Shown here one piece after another: positions 24,804-34,184 of a stretch of DNA of 64,000 nt. The position numbers and the translations under genes are program-made. Numbering within the stretch: the stretch's first letter is position 1; every line of letters begins with the position of its first letter. Origin of the DNA: Colocasia esculenta (taxonomy: Eukaryota; Streptophyta; Magnoliopsida; Alismatales; Araceae); the NCBI GenBank assembly GCA_014218235.1, contig CM024753.1, positions 9,729,146 to 9,793,145 of the forward strand. The letters run 5' to 3'. The notes under the pieces were generated by a model, which saw only the letters and a list, made by a program, of their open reading frames with translations, did no database searches and was not told where the DNA came from.

Positions 24804-25034
24804 GTCTATGATGTATATATTCTTTAAAATTGTAAAAAATCTGAAACAGAGATGTATGAAATAGACATATGATGCGTTCACAGAGATCAGAAAAAGTTTA
24901 TTTGGTTGAAGCGCCGGCGTGCCGACTGTCTTTAGAGAATATATTGCCGCCCTACAGTGCAGAGGCTCGCTGACAAAATCTCCCAAGACTGACAAACCAC
25001 TTGCGGGTCTGTAGGTGCACTCTAACACGGACGT
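24804..25034. other. Copia leader remnant, no gene
   Basis: Lies upstream of the element F gag on the minus strand, where leader and LTR would be. No boundary motif is clear. Confidence 0.4.
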
Positions 25035-25281
25035 CAGTGGCGGAGCTAGGGGGGTCAAGGGGGGGCAATTGCCCCCCCTTATTTTTTTTTTATATATTTT
25101 TCCTTCTTAATTTTTTTGCATAAAATTATCTTTATGATGGGCATGTGAAGATGGACATGTGAAATTTTTTTTAACTTTATTAATTGTCCCCCCTTACTTT
25201 GAGTACCCATGAATAATTATCGTATTAATTGTTCCCCTTCTAAATTGCCCCCCCTTTTAAATATTTCTGGCTCCGCCACTG
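25035..25281. mobile_element. hAT-type MITE, 247 bp
   Basis: Terminal inverted repeats cagtggcggagctag and ctggctccgccactg, flanked on both sides by the perfect 8-bp duplication acggacgt (25027-25034 and 25282-25289). The 8-bp duplication is the hAT hallmark. The interior is AT-rich with G/C runs next to each end and has no coding capacity. Confidence 0.93.
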
Positions 25282-25289
25282 ACGGACGT

Positions 25290-25716
25290 CGAACTCAACC
25301 TCAGAAATAGCCACAAGACATGCAGCGGAGCAGAGCGAGAAGTACCGCATACCGATTTCATACAGGCCGGAGAAGAAGAAGAGAAGAGAGATGAAGACGG
25401 CACTGCAAAACCTGAGGAGACACACCGGGCCCGCCAGCGCGAGACCCCCGCGGGCTAGGGATTTGCACCCCCCCTGTGCGCGATAATCGCGTGCGTCACG
25501 CCCGCTTAAATGGTTTCTGGCTCAAGCCCCCCAGAACCACCTGGTTTGGGCTCGGCCCGCGCGTGCATGTAAGTCCCCTTAATATATCTAAGTATGTAAG
25601 AAAACACCTCATATTTAAGGCCTTTCAACTTTCTTTGATATTTAATATGAGACAAAATCTTACACACACACAATCAAACAAGGATAAATGCTTGAATTCA
25701 AAACAGAAAACTAACA
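25290..25716. other. No gene seen between MITE and CCCH pseudogene
   Basis: GC-rich at 25420-25560 and AT-rich after. It may be more copia leader or LTR. It ends where homology to the CCCH gene begins. Confidence 0.4.
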
Positions 25717-26081
25717 GGGTGTTCGAGTTCTAGCTCCACCCCAGCCGCTACCGCACCCGTCCTTGCAAGGCTGGCGAGCACTGCCGCCGCAAGGTCTGCT
25801 TTTTCGCCCACAAGCCGGAGCAGCTCCGCGCGGAGGACTGCCACGTCTGCTTCCTGGCCTGCCCGCTTCGCGGGGGCTGCAACGCCCCGGCAGAGGCGCG
25901 CAGCACGGAGCTGCCGCCGTTGTCGTCCTTCGACAAGGACCCCACTTTTAATGATCTTTCCGAGTGCATGAGGCGCCTCCAGATGGGCGGCGGCGGCGAC
26001 GACGACGACGCGCAAAGGAAGGGTGGCGGCGAGACGTCGGATTTGCCGGACATAGATTGGATCTGCGAGCTGGTAAAATGA
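25717..26081 (+). pseudogene. 5'-truncated CCCH tandem zinc-finger pseudogene (copy A)
   Basis: Matches the 3' part of the intact gene at 29336-29965, starting at the codons for GVFEF. The first two Cys/His motifs are missing. The Trp codon after FEF is tag, a stop. The last zinc finger, CKAGEHCRRKVCFFAH, is kept, as are the acidic tail and the C-terminus DLPDIDWICELVK followed by tga. Copy A has FLACPLRGGCNAP where copy B has RLACRLGGGCDSP, so the copies have diverged. No start codon or promoter remains. Confidence 0.93.
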
Positions 26082-26478
26082 TGTAGTTGGACAAGATTGC
26101 TGCATGCCATGGCGAAGAGATGGAACACCAAGATATGTTCTTTCCGTTTTCTTTCTGCAGAGAACCCGTTTGACAGATTTATGTGCCGTCTAGGAAGATT
26201 CCATCTTTAATTGTATGGAAATTATGGAACATAACAGAGACGGCGTACATATAAATTAATGTGATGGGAGGAAGAAATAAACTGCCGGGCATTTAATCCT
26301 ATGGTTCTCCTTTTCTTCACACAACACTTTGCGGTATGCATATGACAGATGGAGGGGAGCCTAGAAGAGCTTGGTGGCTTGTCTGCGGAAAGCAACAAAT
26401 GTGCATGGCTTCACGTATGGATGGAGCTGACACACTTGGCTTTTGATCTGCGTCTTATTACTTATTAGCATTCGTGGG

Positions 26479-26740
26479 TTTTTTTTTTTTTTGATAACGA
26501 GAAAATCTAGTTCTGTGTGATTTTGTGGACTCAGAGATTGGTGTTCGTGAATTCTAAGATCAAGATTTGACAGCTCCTACTTTCCGTATACCCGTATTAT
26601 CCTTACCCCAACTTGATCGGAAAAATTCTAAATTTACACATCTCGAGAATTATATGTAAATCAAGTAAACTTCTTCTCAAGAATCGAACTCGAGACCTCC
26701 TACTTTTAAGTAAAAGTTCTTACGGATCAGCCAAAAATTG
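26479..26740 (-). mobile_element. Candidate SINE
   Basis: About 260 bp present in copy A but absent at the matching point of copy B (30355-30380). On the minus strand it ends in a poly-A (plus strand t-run, 26479-26492). Near its start it has a pol III B-box-like GTTCGATTC. This resembles plant Au-type SINEs, but the A box is weak. Confidence 0.5.
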
Positions 26741-27514
26741 CAAGTGGGAAGTATTAATGGCGTTACGGGCCGTATTAATTGATCCACTGTTACTGGTAAT
26801 TTTTCCATGTCATGGGTCAGAGTCGAATATTGTGTGCGTTTCTAGTAATTGCTTCAATTGTTTTGGACTGAGTCTGGTACCCCCGGTATATGGTAGGGGG
26901 GATCGAACTCAGTAAATATTACAGGCATTTAAGATGAGGTCGTATGTGTCTTGTAAAAACAATAAAAAAATATATTTTTAGAAAAGCTTTTTTTTAATAA
27001 AAACACTTCTAATATTTACTGAGTCTAGTCGTCCTATGTACTCTGAATAATCAGACTCTAAGTCTTAGATGTATAGTGTACTATTTTTTATTGTTTTTAT
27101 TGGATTATGTCATTGACAACAGAAGTTGACAGTGATGAGGGCAACAATAATAATAATGTGACGGTATTAATTTGTTGATGGGATAATAACATATGTCAAT
27201 GGTACACTGAATTATCGGGATATGCCAATACTTTGTTAATACTAAACTTAACATTAGTCAATAATAATTTAATATTTGTCAATAATAAGCCACAATAATG
27301 TGGCCAAGGCCGAGAGAATGACTACTGACGAACAACAAGTGCGATGCGGTGTGGACTAACCGGAGAGTGGACTGGTACACCTTGTCTTTATTAATCACCT
27401 AGAGTAAAGTAGCAAGTACTACTCCTTAAGTCCATTTCAAAAAAAAAAAAAATACCATTCCTTAAGAAATAGCGAAGATCGCGAGTATTCCCCCGCATAT
27501 TTCATTTTTTTGTT

Positions 27515-27610
27515 CGGTCATGAATGGGGCTGAGTTAAGATCTCCTGCCTAAATCGAGTTCGATCCCTGAGATGTACTGTCTAACTTATATGTAATTAAA
27601 AATTTTTGGT
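27515..27610 (+). repeat. tRNA-like SINE fragment
   Basis: ggggctgagttaagatctcc followed by gagttcgatccctgag resembles A and B boxes of a tRNA-derived SINE. The same segment is in copy B at 43060-43180, so it predates the duplication. Confidence 0.4.
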
Positions 27611-27774
27611 TTGCACTAAGTGGTTTGCATTAAGTGGGACTTACGAATAAAACAGCGCCCAATGCCACGCTTCAAAAGAAGGGAACGACGTGAAAATATC
27701 AGCTCGGCAGCATGTGGCACTCCAAGTGAAACGTGGAAAAGAGCCTTCTGCATGCACTGTCTTGTTGTAGAGAA

Positions 27775-28051
27775 GAGAAATACTATGCTCTCGGCAGTGC
27801 CGGGAGCATAGCCGACGTGGAGGGGCCGCGCGTGCGTCGTGTGGAGGGACGGGCCCCCGTATTAAATACGCCTAAATTTTTTTTTTTTTACAATTGTGTA
27901 CACAAATGATGTATTTGTGCACACCAATAATACACAAAAAAACACTGCATTTAATGCGGGGGCCCGCCCCTCCATGCGGCGCGTGCGCGGAGGGGCGCGG
28001 CCCCTCCACGTCGGCTACGCTCTCGGTACTGCCGAGAGCATAACATTTCTC
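27775..28051. mobile_element. Mutator-like MITE, 277 bp
   Basis: Long inverted repeats: left gagaaatactatgctctcgg, right the complement of gagaaatgttatgctctcgg, extending over about 100 bp. Flanks are tgtagagaa (27766-27774) and tatagagaa (28052-28060), an 8/9 match to a 9-bp duplication. No coding frame. Confidence 0.82.
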
Positions 28052-28055
28052 TATA

Positions 28056-28245
28056 GAGAAATACGAATAATACTTAGTGCACATCCATGATGTGCACTAA
28101 GTTGGGCACACCAATGAGGGTGTGCCACCAACCCTTAGGGTTGGAAAACCAAGGGATGGAGTATTATTATAATCCCTGGACATGGCACACCCTCATAGGG
28201 TGTGCCCAACTTAGTGCACACCAAGGTGTGCACTAAGTATTACTC
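28056..28245. mobile_element. MITE with GAGAAATAC ends, first copy
   Basis: Starts gagaaatac and ends gtattactc, with inner inverted repeats actt agtgcac and gtgcactaagt. A second, related element follows directly. Confidence 0.7.
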
Positions 28246-28392
28246 GAGAAATACTTAGTGGGTTGTGCCATGTGGCCTTGGGGGATTATAATATCCTCCC
28301 ATCTCACTTTTCCCAACCCCCAGGCCAATGACATACCCCTAGTGGATATGCCCAACTTAGTGCACACTAAAAATGTGCACTAAATATTTCTC
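28246..28392. mobile_element. MITE with GAGAAATAC ends, second copy
   Basis: Starts gagaaatacttagtgggt and ends gtgcactaaatatttctc. It shares the cccaacttagtgcaca block with the element to its left, so two relatives lie back to back. Confidence 0.7.
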
Positions 28393-28766
28393 CTTGTTAT
28401 ATCACTAGAAATAAGGATGGATCATGTGTGAGTAGTTCCACTCACTTTAATTCGATCTGGAAGTCGAAGTGTGCATATATAGACTACAGATCACAGACTT
28501 TTGTGGAGAGGTCGCTCGGATCACTATTCTTCTATCAGTAGAAGGGTTTACATGTATACGCAGATGAATGAGCAGATCCCATGCAGAACAAAAAGATAAT
28601 TAAAGTGGAGAGTACGTACGTAACTAGTGTGAACTAAGTGATCATCGTTAGAGTTAATCTCTATCTCTTCCTACGATTCTTAACAGCATGTGGGAGAGAA
28701 AAGGGTGAAGACTGAAGACGACAAATTAATTAAAAGAGGGAAGAAGCAAACACCCCACCACCCACT

Positions 28767-28797
<31 letters not shown>

Positions 28798-29335
28798 CTC
28801 AGGACTGCAAGGGAGGGAGGGGAGGTGATGATGGGAAGAAGGCAGGCCGCCGTTCCCTTCATGCCCAGTACCCTCCTCCCTCTGCTTATTGGCTTGCGTT
28901 AATGTTGCTCGTCCGTCCTCCGTTAGAGCTGGCCTCTCGATCGAATGGTCTCATGATCCTGTCCTGGTTCTGGTCTTCTTTTCTGATCTCTCTGATCTTC
29001 TTGTAATGTTTGTTCTTGCCGGCCACACAACCGAATTGAGTAGTTGGGGTCTTTGATTTGCCGGCGATGTGAGCCAACCTGAGGTAAGGAAATAAAGATG
29101 TGATGTCTGCCCATGTAGTTTCTTCTTCTTCTTCCTGTTCTAATGCATGCATTAATTTGTTGCTGTGTTTAAATGCCAAAAACTGCTCCGTGGCCTTGCA
29201 TGCCTTCGTTTAATTCATCTTCTTGCCATGCCCGCATCTGCCGTCGTCCGATCTATCTGGTAGATGCAGATGTGATTGCCGGTGAGAGGATTCACGGGTT
29301 GAGTATAGCTGGCTAGCGAGATTCTGGTGTCTGCC
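28393..29335 (+). promoter_or_regulatory. Upstream region of the CCCH gene
   Basis: About 940 bp between the MITE cluster and the start codon. It contains a TATA-like tataag at 28766, directly followed by a (GA)n tract at 28770-28797 that could lie in or near the 5' leader. No coding frame is convincing. The assignment as promoter and leader is by position only. Confidence 0.4.
28770..28798. repeat. (GA)n microsatellite
   Basis: About 14 GA units upstream of the CCCH gene. Confidence 0.95.
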
Positions 29336-29965
29336 ATGGCGCCCCAGTTCGCCGGCCCCGGAGGGGACGGGCGGCAGCTGCAGCTGCCACACGAGTCCGA
29401 CGAGTTCCGGATGTACTCGTTCAAGGTGAAGCGGTGCAGCAAGACGCGAAGCCATGACTGGACGGAGTGCCCCTACGCGCACCGGGGAGAGAAGGCGCGG
29501 CGGCGCGACCCCCGCAAGTTTCTTTACCACGGCATCGCCTGCCCCGAGTTCCGGAGCGCCGGCGAGTGCATCAGGGGCCAGCACTGCGAGTTCGCCCACG
29601 GGGTGTTCGAGTTCTGGCTCCACCCCAGCCGCTACCGCACCCGCCCCTGCAAAGCCGGCGAGCACTGCCGCCGCAAGGTCTGCTTTTTCGCCCACACGCC
29701 GGAGCAGCTCCGCGCGGAAGACTGCCACGTCTGCCGCCTGGCCTGCCGGCTTGGCGGGGGCTGCGACTCCCCGGCTGAAGCGCGCAGCACGGAGCCGCCG
29801 CCGTTGTCGTCCTTCGACAGGGACCCCACTTATAAAGATCTTGCAGAGTGCATGAGGCGCCTCGAGATGGGCGGCGGCGGCGGCGACGACGACGCGAAGA
29901 GGACGGGTGGCGGCGAGACATCGGATTTGCCGGACATAGATTGGATCTGCGAGCTGGTAAAATGA
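29336..29965 (+). CDS. CCCH tandem zinc-finger protein (RR-TZF type), 209 aa
   Basis: The protein starts at ATG 29336 in a strong plant context (gccATGGCG). Residues ~25-60 form the arginine-rich leading motif of plant RR-TZF proteins (FRMYSFKVKRCSKTRSHDW, then ECPYAH). Two CCCH fingers follow: CPEFRSAGECIRGQHCEFAH (first spacing 8, usually 7) and CKAGEHCRRKVCFFAH (CX5CX4CX3H). The tail is Gly/Asp-rich and ends DWICELVK. There are no ankyrin repeats, so it resembles the short TZF4/5/6 class rather than the ankyrin class. Family members bind AU-rich RNA and work in cytoplasmic granules in hormone, stress and seed pathways; the role here is inferred. It is intronless. Only 543 bases after its stop, element D is inserted. 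Confidence 0.93.
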   Translation: MAPQFAGPGGDGRQLQLPHESDEFRMYSFKVKRCSKTRSHDWTECPYAHRGEKARRRDPRKFLYHGIACPEFRSAGECIRGQHCEFAHGVFEFWLHPSRYRTRPCKAGEHCRRKVCFFAHTPEQLRAEDCHVCRLACRLGGGCDSPAEARSTEPPPLSSFDRDPTYKDLAECMRRLEMGGGGGDDDAKRTGGGETSDLPDIDWICELVK

Positions 29966-30503
29966 TGTAGCTGGAGAAGATTGCTGCATGCCATGGCGAA
30001 GCGATCGAACACCAAGATTTGTTCTTTCCGTTTTCTTTCTGCAGAGAACCCGTTTGACAGATTTATGTGCCGTCTAGGAAGATTCCATCTTTAATTGTAT
30101 GGAAATTATGGAACATAACAGAGACGGCGTACATATAAATTAATGCGATGGGAGGAAGAAATAAACTGACGGGCATTTAATCTTATGGTTCTCCATTTCT
30201 TCACACAACACTTTGCGGTATGCATATGACAGATGGAGCGGAGCCAAGAAGAGCTTGGCGGCTTGTCTGCGGAAGGCAACAAATGTGCATGGCTTCACGT
30301 ATGGATGGAGCTGACACACTTGGCCTTTGATCTGCGTCTTATTAGGGTTCGTGGGTTTCACTAGTCCATAAGGTGCAAGTGGGAAGTACTATGGCGTTAC
30401 AGAGATTTCGAGAGAGGGCCGTATTATTGATCCATGGTTACTGGTAGTGTTTCCATGTCATGGTCAGAGTCGAACGTGCGCCTTTCTGTTTTTTCTAATA
30501 ATT

Positions 30504-30508
30504 GCTTC
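30504..30508. repeat. Target-site duplication of element D, left
   Basis: gcttc; the right copy is acttc (40192-40196). The empty site in copy A reads gcttcaattg at 26851. Confidence 0.85.
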
Positions 30509-31148
30509 TGTTGCCGAAAACAGCAAGGGTGGTCGGCTAGAGCCGAGTACGTCCCGAAGGATTGGCGGTGTCGCGTTGTCGTCGGCGAAAAAGATCCGAC
30601 CTGCAATGAACCACCGAGACTCCTCGGTGGTCGGGTTCTCCGATGATCAAGTCAGTGAAGATTGATGAGAGGGAAAGTTGAATGCTACGAATAGCGTACC
30701 TCTTCTGGCGGTGGTCTCTCTACCTTTTATAGTGACGTGTAGGCTTGTGCCTTTGGGGAAGAAAGGAAAGTGACCCTTGCTTGGCAGGCGAGCCTTTGCG
30801 AGGCAAGTGCGCCCATCAGGGAGTCTCTGTCAGCCGGGACTCGGTGATCCCGCAGTGACAACCACTTACCCAAATGATCACGCGCCAGCTGAGGGTCGTG
30901 ATTCACGGGATTTGTTTGCGTGATGAGCGGATATGACTTGGCGCCAGCTGGGAGCTCCCGGATATAATGATTGGCTCATTGATTTTTGTCAGTGGTCGGC
31001 TGTCTTCCGAGGACAAGACCTGACTGACAAGTTCGCTCGGTCCTCGTCGGTTGTCATTTCGATAATGCTGTCGGAGGGTCGGTTTGTTGTCGTCAAACAG
31101 CCAGCGGCCACTTTGGTCGGATTCCTCGGTTAGCGACGATCGGTATCT
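30509..31148 (-). repeat. Element D 3' LTR
   Basis: Starts tgttgccgaaaacagcaagg and matches 39546-40191. Its last base has changed (cggtatct against cggtatca). A minus-strand TATA box lies at about 30720-30735, within ctaccttttatagtgacg. Confidence 0.92.
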
Positions 31149-31170
31149 CTAGCCCCCTGCGTTCTCTTCG
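31149..31170 (-). promoter_or_regulatory. Element D polypurine tract
   Basis: The plus strand after the LTR reads ctagccccctgcgttctctt, so the coding strand has a purine-rich run beside the 3' LTR. Confidence 0.55.
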
Positions 31171-31506
31171 AGGCGAGTTCTTGGCTCGAGAAGAAGCCAC
31201 TTGTTCCGTCGTCGTTATTCGTCTCCTGCACGGGTGTGTGCCGCCTCTTCGCTTTCCGTGCGCCTGTGTCAGGGACATTTCGCTTCCGTCATTATGGGGA
31301 TCATGATCTTCTGCCATTACTCGAGCATCGAGGGCGACGGCTGTCAGATAACTGCCTCAAATCCCGTACTCATGATGACCTTGCTCGGTTTCGGCGTGCA
31401 CTGCGGATCCGCGTGAACGTCCTGCGACCGTCGGTCTTTCGACACGTGGCGGAATCTGGGGCGTTCGTGCGTCTCGACCCGTCCGATTGCTCTGGCTTCG
31501 AAGTCC

Positions 31507-31514
31507 TATAAATA
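31507..31514 (+). promoter_or_regulatory. TATA box for the antisense ORF
   Basis: tataaata in the context gtcctataaatagcaggg, on the plus strand, 144 bases before the ORF start codon. It is a textbook TATA box facing against the pol genes. Confidence 0.7.
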
Positions 31515-31657
31515 GCAGGGGGATAGTGCGGAATCGAAGTGCCTTTTCCTCGCGCGCGAGCTTTTCTGACGATCCGACGCTTCCCGACGCTTCGACGATC
31601 TTGCTGTCGGCCCGACCTCTTTCGACGATCTTCGCTTGCTTCCCTCCGAGGTAAGCG

Positions 31658-33577
31658 ATGAGTCACCCTTCTTCTTCTTCCTCTTTCGGGCTGCCTCGTC
31701 GTCTTCCTCTTCTTCGAAGTCTAAGGATCCTCCCGCCTCGGAGACTATTCCTGACCATGTTTCCGACGACCCTGAGGTGGGGTCGGCAGCGGTAGGAACC
31801 TTGGTGTCTGGCCCCGTCGAGGACTCCTTCGTCCTTGAATTAGTTCATGGAACATACGTTCCAAAAGATCCTTCGGCCCATACCTCCGGTGCTCGTTGTC
31901 GGGCCGATAATGTGGCCGACGCGCATTGCGAGACCTCTCCCGATACTTTCAAATGGCTTCGAAAGCATCCTAGGTTAGTCCGCCCGGTCGACGCGGTTAT
32001 GTTCGCCGACAGAAGTTTTAGGGCCCATTATGTCATGGACGGGGGGTTCTCGGTCTATTCCGAGGCTGTTTGGGCAGGTCTTTGCTTCCCTTTCCACCCC
32101 TTTGTCATTTTCCTTCTTCTGGAGCTCGGCGCGGCTCCTTCCCAACTGGCCCCAAACGCCTGGCGCGTAATCGTCGGCTTCCTGTCCCTGTGCTACTCGG
32201 TGGGGGTCCCTCCGACCCTACGCCTTTTCTTCTACCTTTTCTCTATTAAGCCGTTTGGGGACTGGTTCTATTTTGCGGCGAGAAACAGTCGACAAGTTCT
32301 CGGCAGACTACCTTCCTCGCTCCATGGTTGCAAAAGGAATTTCATCTTTATCTATAGTCCCTCAGGGTGGCCGTTCCCGACCAAGTGGTCGGCTATCGAC
32401 GTCCGAAACAAAGCTTTTAGATCGCCGAGGCTTACCGCATCCGAGCTTGCCGACCTCAAGTGCCTGAAGGAGGTGGAGCCCCCTAACCTGATTGATATCT
32501 CCGAGGAGCTATTTCGGCTAATCGACGAGGGCACAAAAGGTTGCCAACCCCATAGCTGTATCCTCGGTCTGTCTATGATTTCCCCATCTGACAAGTCTTC
32601 ATGTACCTGCAGCCATGGCCGACAAGGATGCTTCCGTTGCCCCGACGCGTAGGGGGTGTCGCTTGCCGAAAAGGCCAAGAACCGAGTTCATTCAAGGGAG
32701 AAGAAGGTGGCTTCTCGTCCCGAGAAGCGTCAGCGTGAGGGGGAAGCTGCGCCGCCAGTGGTCTCATCGGTCTCGGCGCCTAGTCAGAGCTCGGCCCCCG
32801 TCCCCGGCTGAGGAGAGGCCAGCGAAGCGCCCCGTCCTGCCGTCGTCATCCACAGCACCCGCTGTCTCAGCACCGACCCAGACTCGCTTTTCTCTGGATC
32901 CGGTCGAGTGGGGGTGTCAAGCCCTGCCACCTGAAGTTAGAGCCGAAACGCTCAGCCGACCTACGCGTCGACTTATGCATGATTTCCACCATGGTTTGCT
33001 GAACCAGCTGGCCGCGTTTGATGTGTTCGCGCATCGGACCGAGGTAAAGAGGTTGGCCTGCGACAAGCGCGTCGCTGAGGCCGAGGAGCTCGTGGCTTCC
33101 GAGAAGGCCCATTGTCTCAAGTTAGAGGAGGAGGCGAAGAAGAGGGAGAGCGACCTCCAGGCGGCCCTGGCATCTGGGAAGGAGGCGCTTCGCGCTATGC
33201 AAAAAGCGCTCGAGGCCGTGAAGAAGGCTCAGTATGAAAAGATAGCTGCACATGAAGAGACGAAGAAGAGCCTCTCGCGCCTCGTCGCTGAGGAGAGGGA
33301 CAAGGCGATAGAAGAATATCGTGACTCCGACGAACTTTAGGATGAGATCGTCGGCCTCTTCAAGGAGGGATACAATGATTGCCTTGCAAAGGTGACGGGG
33401 TTGTATCCTGACCTTGACTTATCGGGAGCGGTTCTTCCTGATGAAGGCGGCGACGACGGCGAGCGGGTTGTCAAGAGTCGGGATGAAGAGGTCGCCGCAG
33501 TGGTGGACGAGGCCATAGACACGGCCATTGATCGTTCCCTTGACCAGGCTGCCAATGATGTAGCGAACGAGGAGTAG
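31658..33577 (+). pseudogene. Antisense ORF (aORF) of Tat element D; putative gypsy-type transposon protein family
   Basis: It reads opposite to gag-pol. ATG 31658 gives MSHPSSSSSFG, then one frame shift near 31690 joins the long frame (SSSSSSSKSKDPPASETI). The conserved core includes DAVMFADRSFRAHYVMDGGF, YSEAVWAGLCFPFHPFVIFL, LELGAAPSQLAPNAWRVIVG, FFYLFSIK and GDWFYFAAR, resembling Pfam's 'putative gypsy type transposon' family. A likely 73-bp intron lies at 32540-32612 (gttgcc...cctgcag); splicing keeps the frame and avoids the stop at 32650. The C-terminal half is a charged coiled coil (VAEAEELVASEKAHCLKLEE). One TAG at 33338-33340, probably from CAG, interrupts it, and the frame then runs on to 33577. 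The function is unknown. Confidence 0.82.
32540..32612 (+). other. Predicted intron in the antisense ORF
   Basis: Donor acaaaag|gttgcc and acceptor tgtacctgcag|ccatgg. Joining gives IDEGTK-A-MADKDAS in one frame. No transcript evidence is available. Confidence 0.55.
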
Positions 33578-33687
33578 TCGACCTCGCTTGTGTCCTTGTG
33601 TTCCCTCTGAATGAAAGTAGTCCTTCTTTGCCACATTTTGCTTTGTCGACGACTGTTGCCCCTTTATTCTTTCGGTTTCGTTTATGA

Positions 33688-34119
33688 GCGCTGAAACGAC
33701 CTTGTCGATAAGAGAGTGCCAATGCCGAAGCGATCTCTCGTCGGTAAGAGAGTGCCGAAGCGACCTCGTCGGTAAGGGAGTGCCGAAGCGATCTCTTCGG
33801 TAAGAGAGTGCCGAAGCGACCTCGTCGGTAAGGGAGTGCCGAAGCGATCTCGTCGGTAAGAGAGTGCCGAAGCGACCTCGTAAGTGATTGCCGAAGCGAC
33901 CTCGTAAATGAGTGCCGAAGCGACCTCATTGGTAAGAGAGTGCCGAAGCGACCTCGTTGGTAAGAGAGTGCCGAAGCGACCTCGTTGGTAAGAGAGTGCC
34001 GAAGCGACCTCGATGGTGAGAGAGTGCCGAAGAGACCTCGTTGGTAAGAGAGTGCCGAAGCGACCTTGTTGGTAAGAGAGTGCCGAAGCGACCTCGTTGG
34101 TGAGTGCCGAAGCGACCTA
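33688..34119. repeat. 28-bp tandem array between aORF and pol
   Basis: About 16 units of a 28-bp repeat, roughly gtgccgaagcgacctcgttg plus gtaagaga. Some units are shortened, near 33880-33930 and at 34100. It lies in the 3' untranslated part of the element. Long minus-strand ORFs here are only the repeat translated. Confidence 0.95.
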
Positions 34120-34184
34120 AGGGAAGTACCCTCGAAGGTGCTCGGCGTTCCAAGTTCTCGGTACAACCGTTCCATTCAGCTCCG

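Larger units (their letters stand above)
25717..27610. repeat. Segmental duplication, copy A
   Basis: From 25717 to about 27610 this matches 29601-30508 followed by 40192-43185, through the 3' UTR and far downstream. The landmark cttctaatatttactgag (27004) matches ctctaatatttacttaat (40311), and gcgatgcggtgtggac matches gcaatgcggtgtggac. Copy A lacks the element D, 1.3 kb foldback and small MITE insertions of copy B, and so shows their empty sites. Confidence 0.9.

Noticed and set aside
29454..29855. Alternative frames inside the CCCH gene
   Set aside because: They lack zinc-finger motifs and exist because the gene is GC-rich.
33688..34119. CRISPR-like array of 28-bp repeats
   Set aside because: Units are directly adjacent with no spacers, in a plant retrotransposon 3' region.
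33471..34175. Minus-strand ORF of 234 codons with SLRHSLT repeats
   Set aside because: It is the 28-bp array read in one frame; the period is not a multiple of 3 and the protein has no other support.
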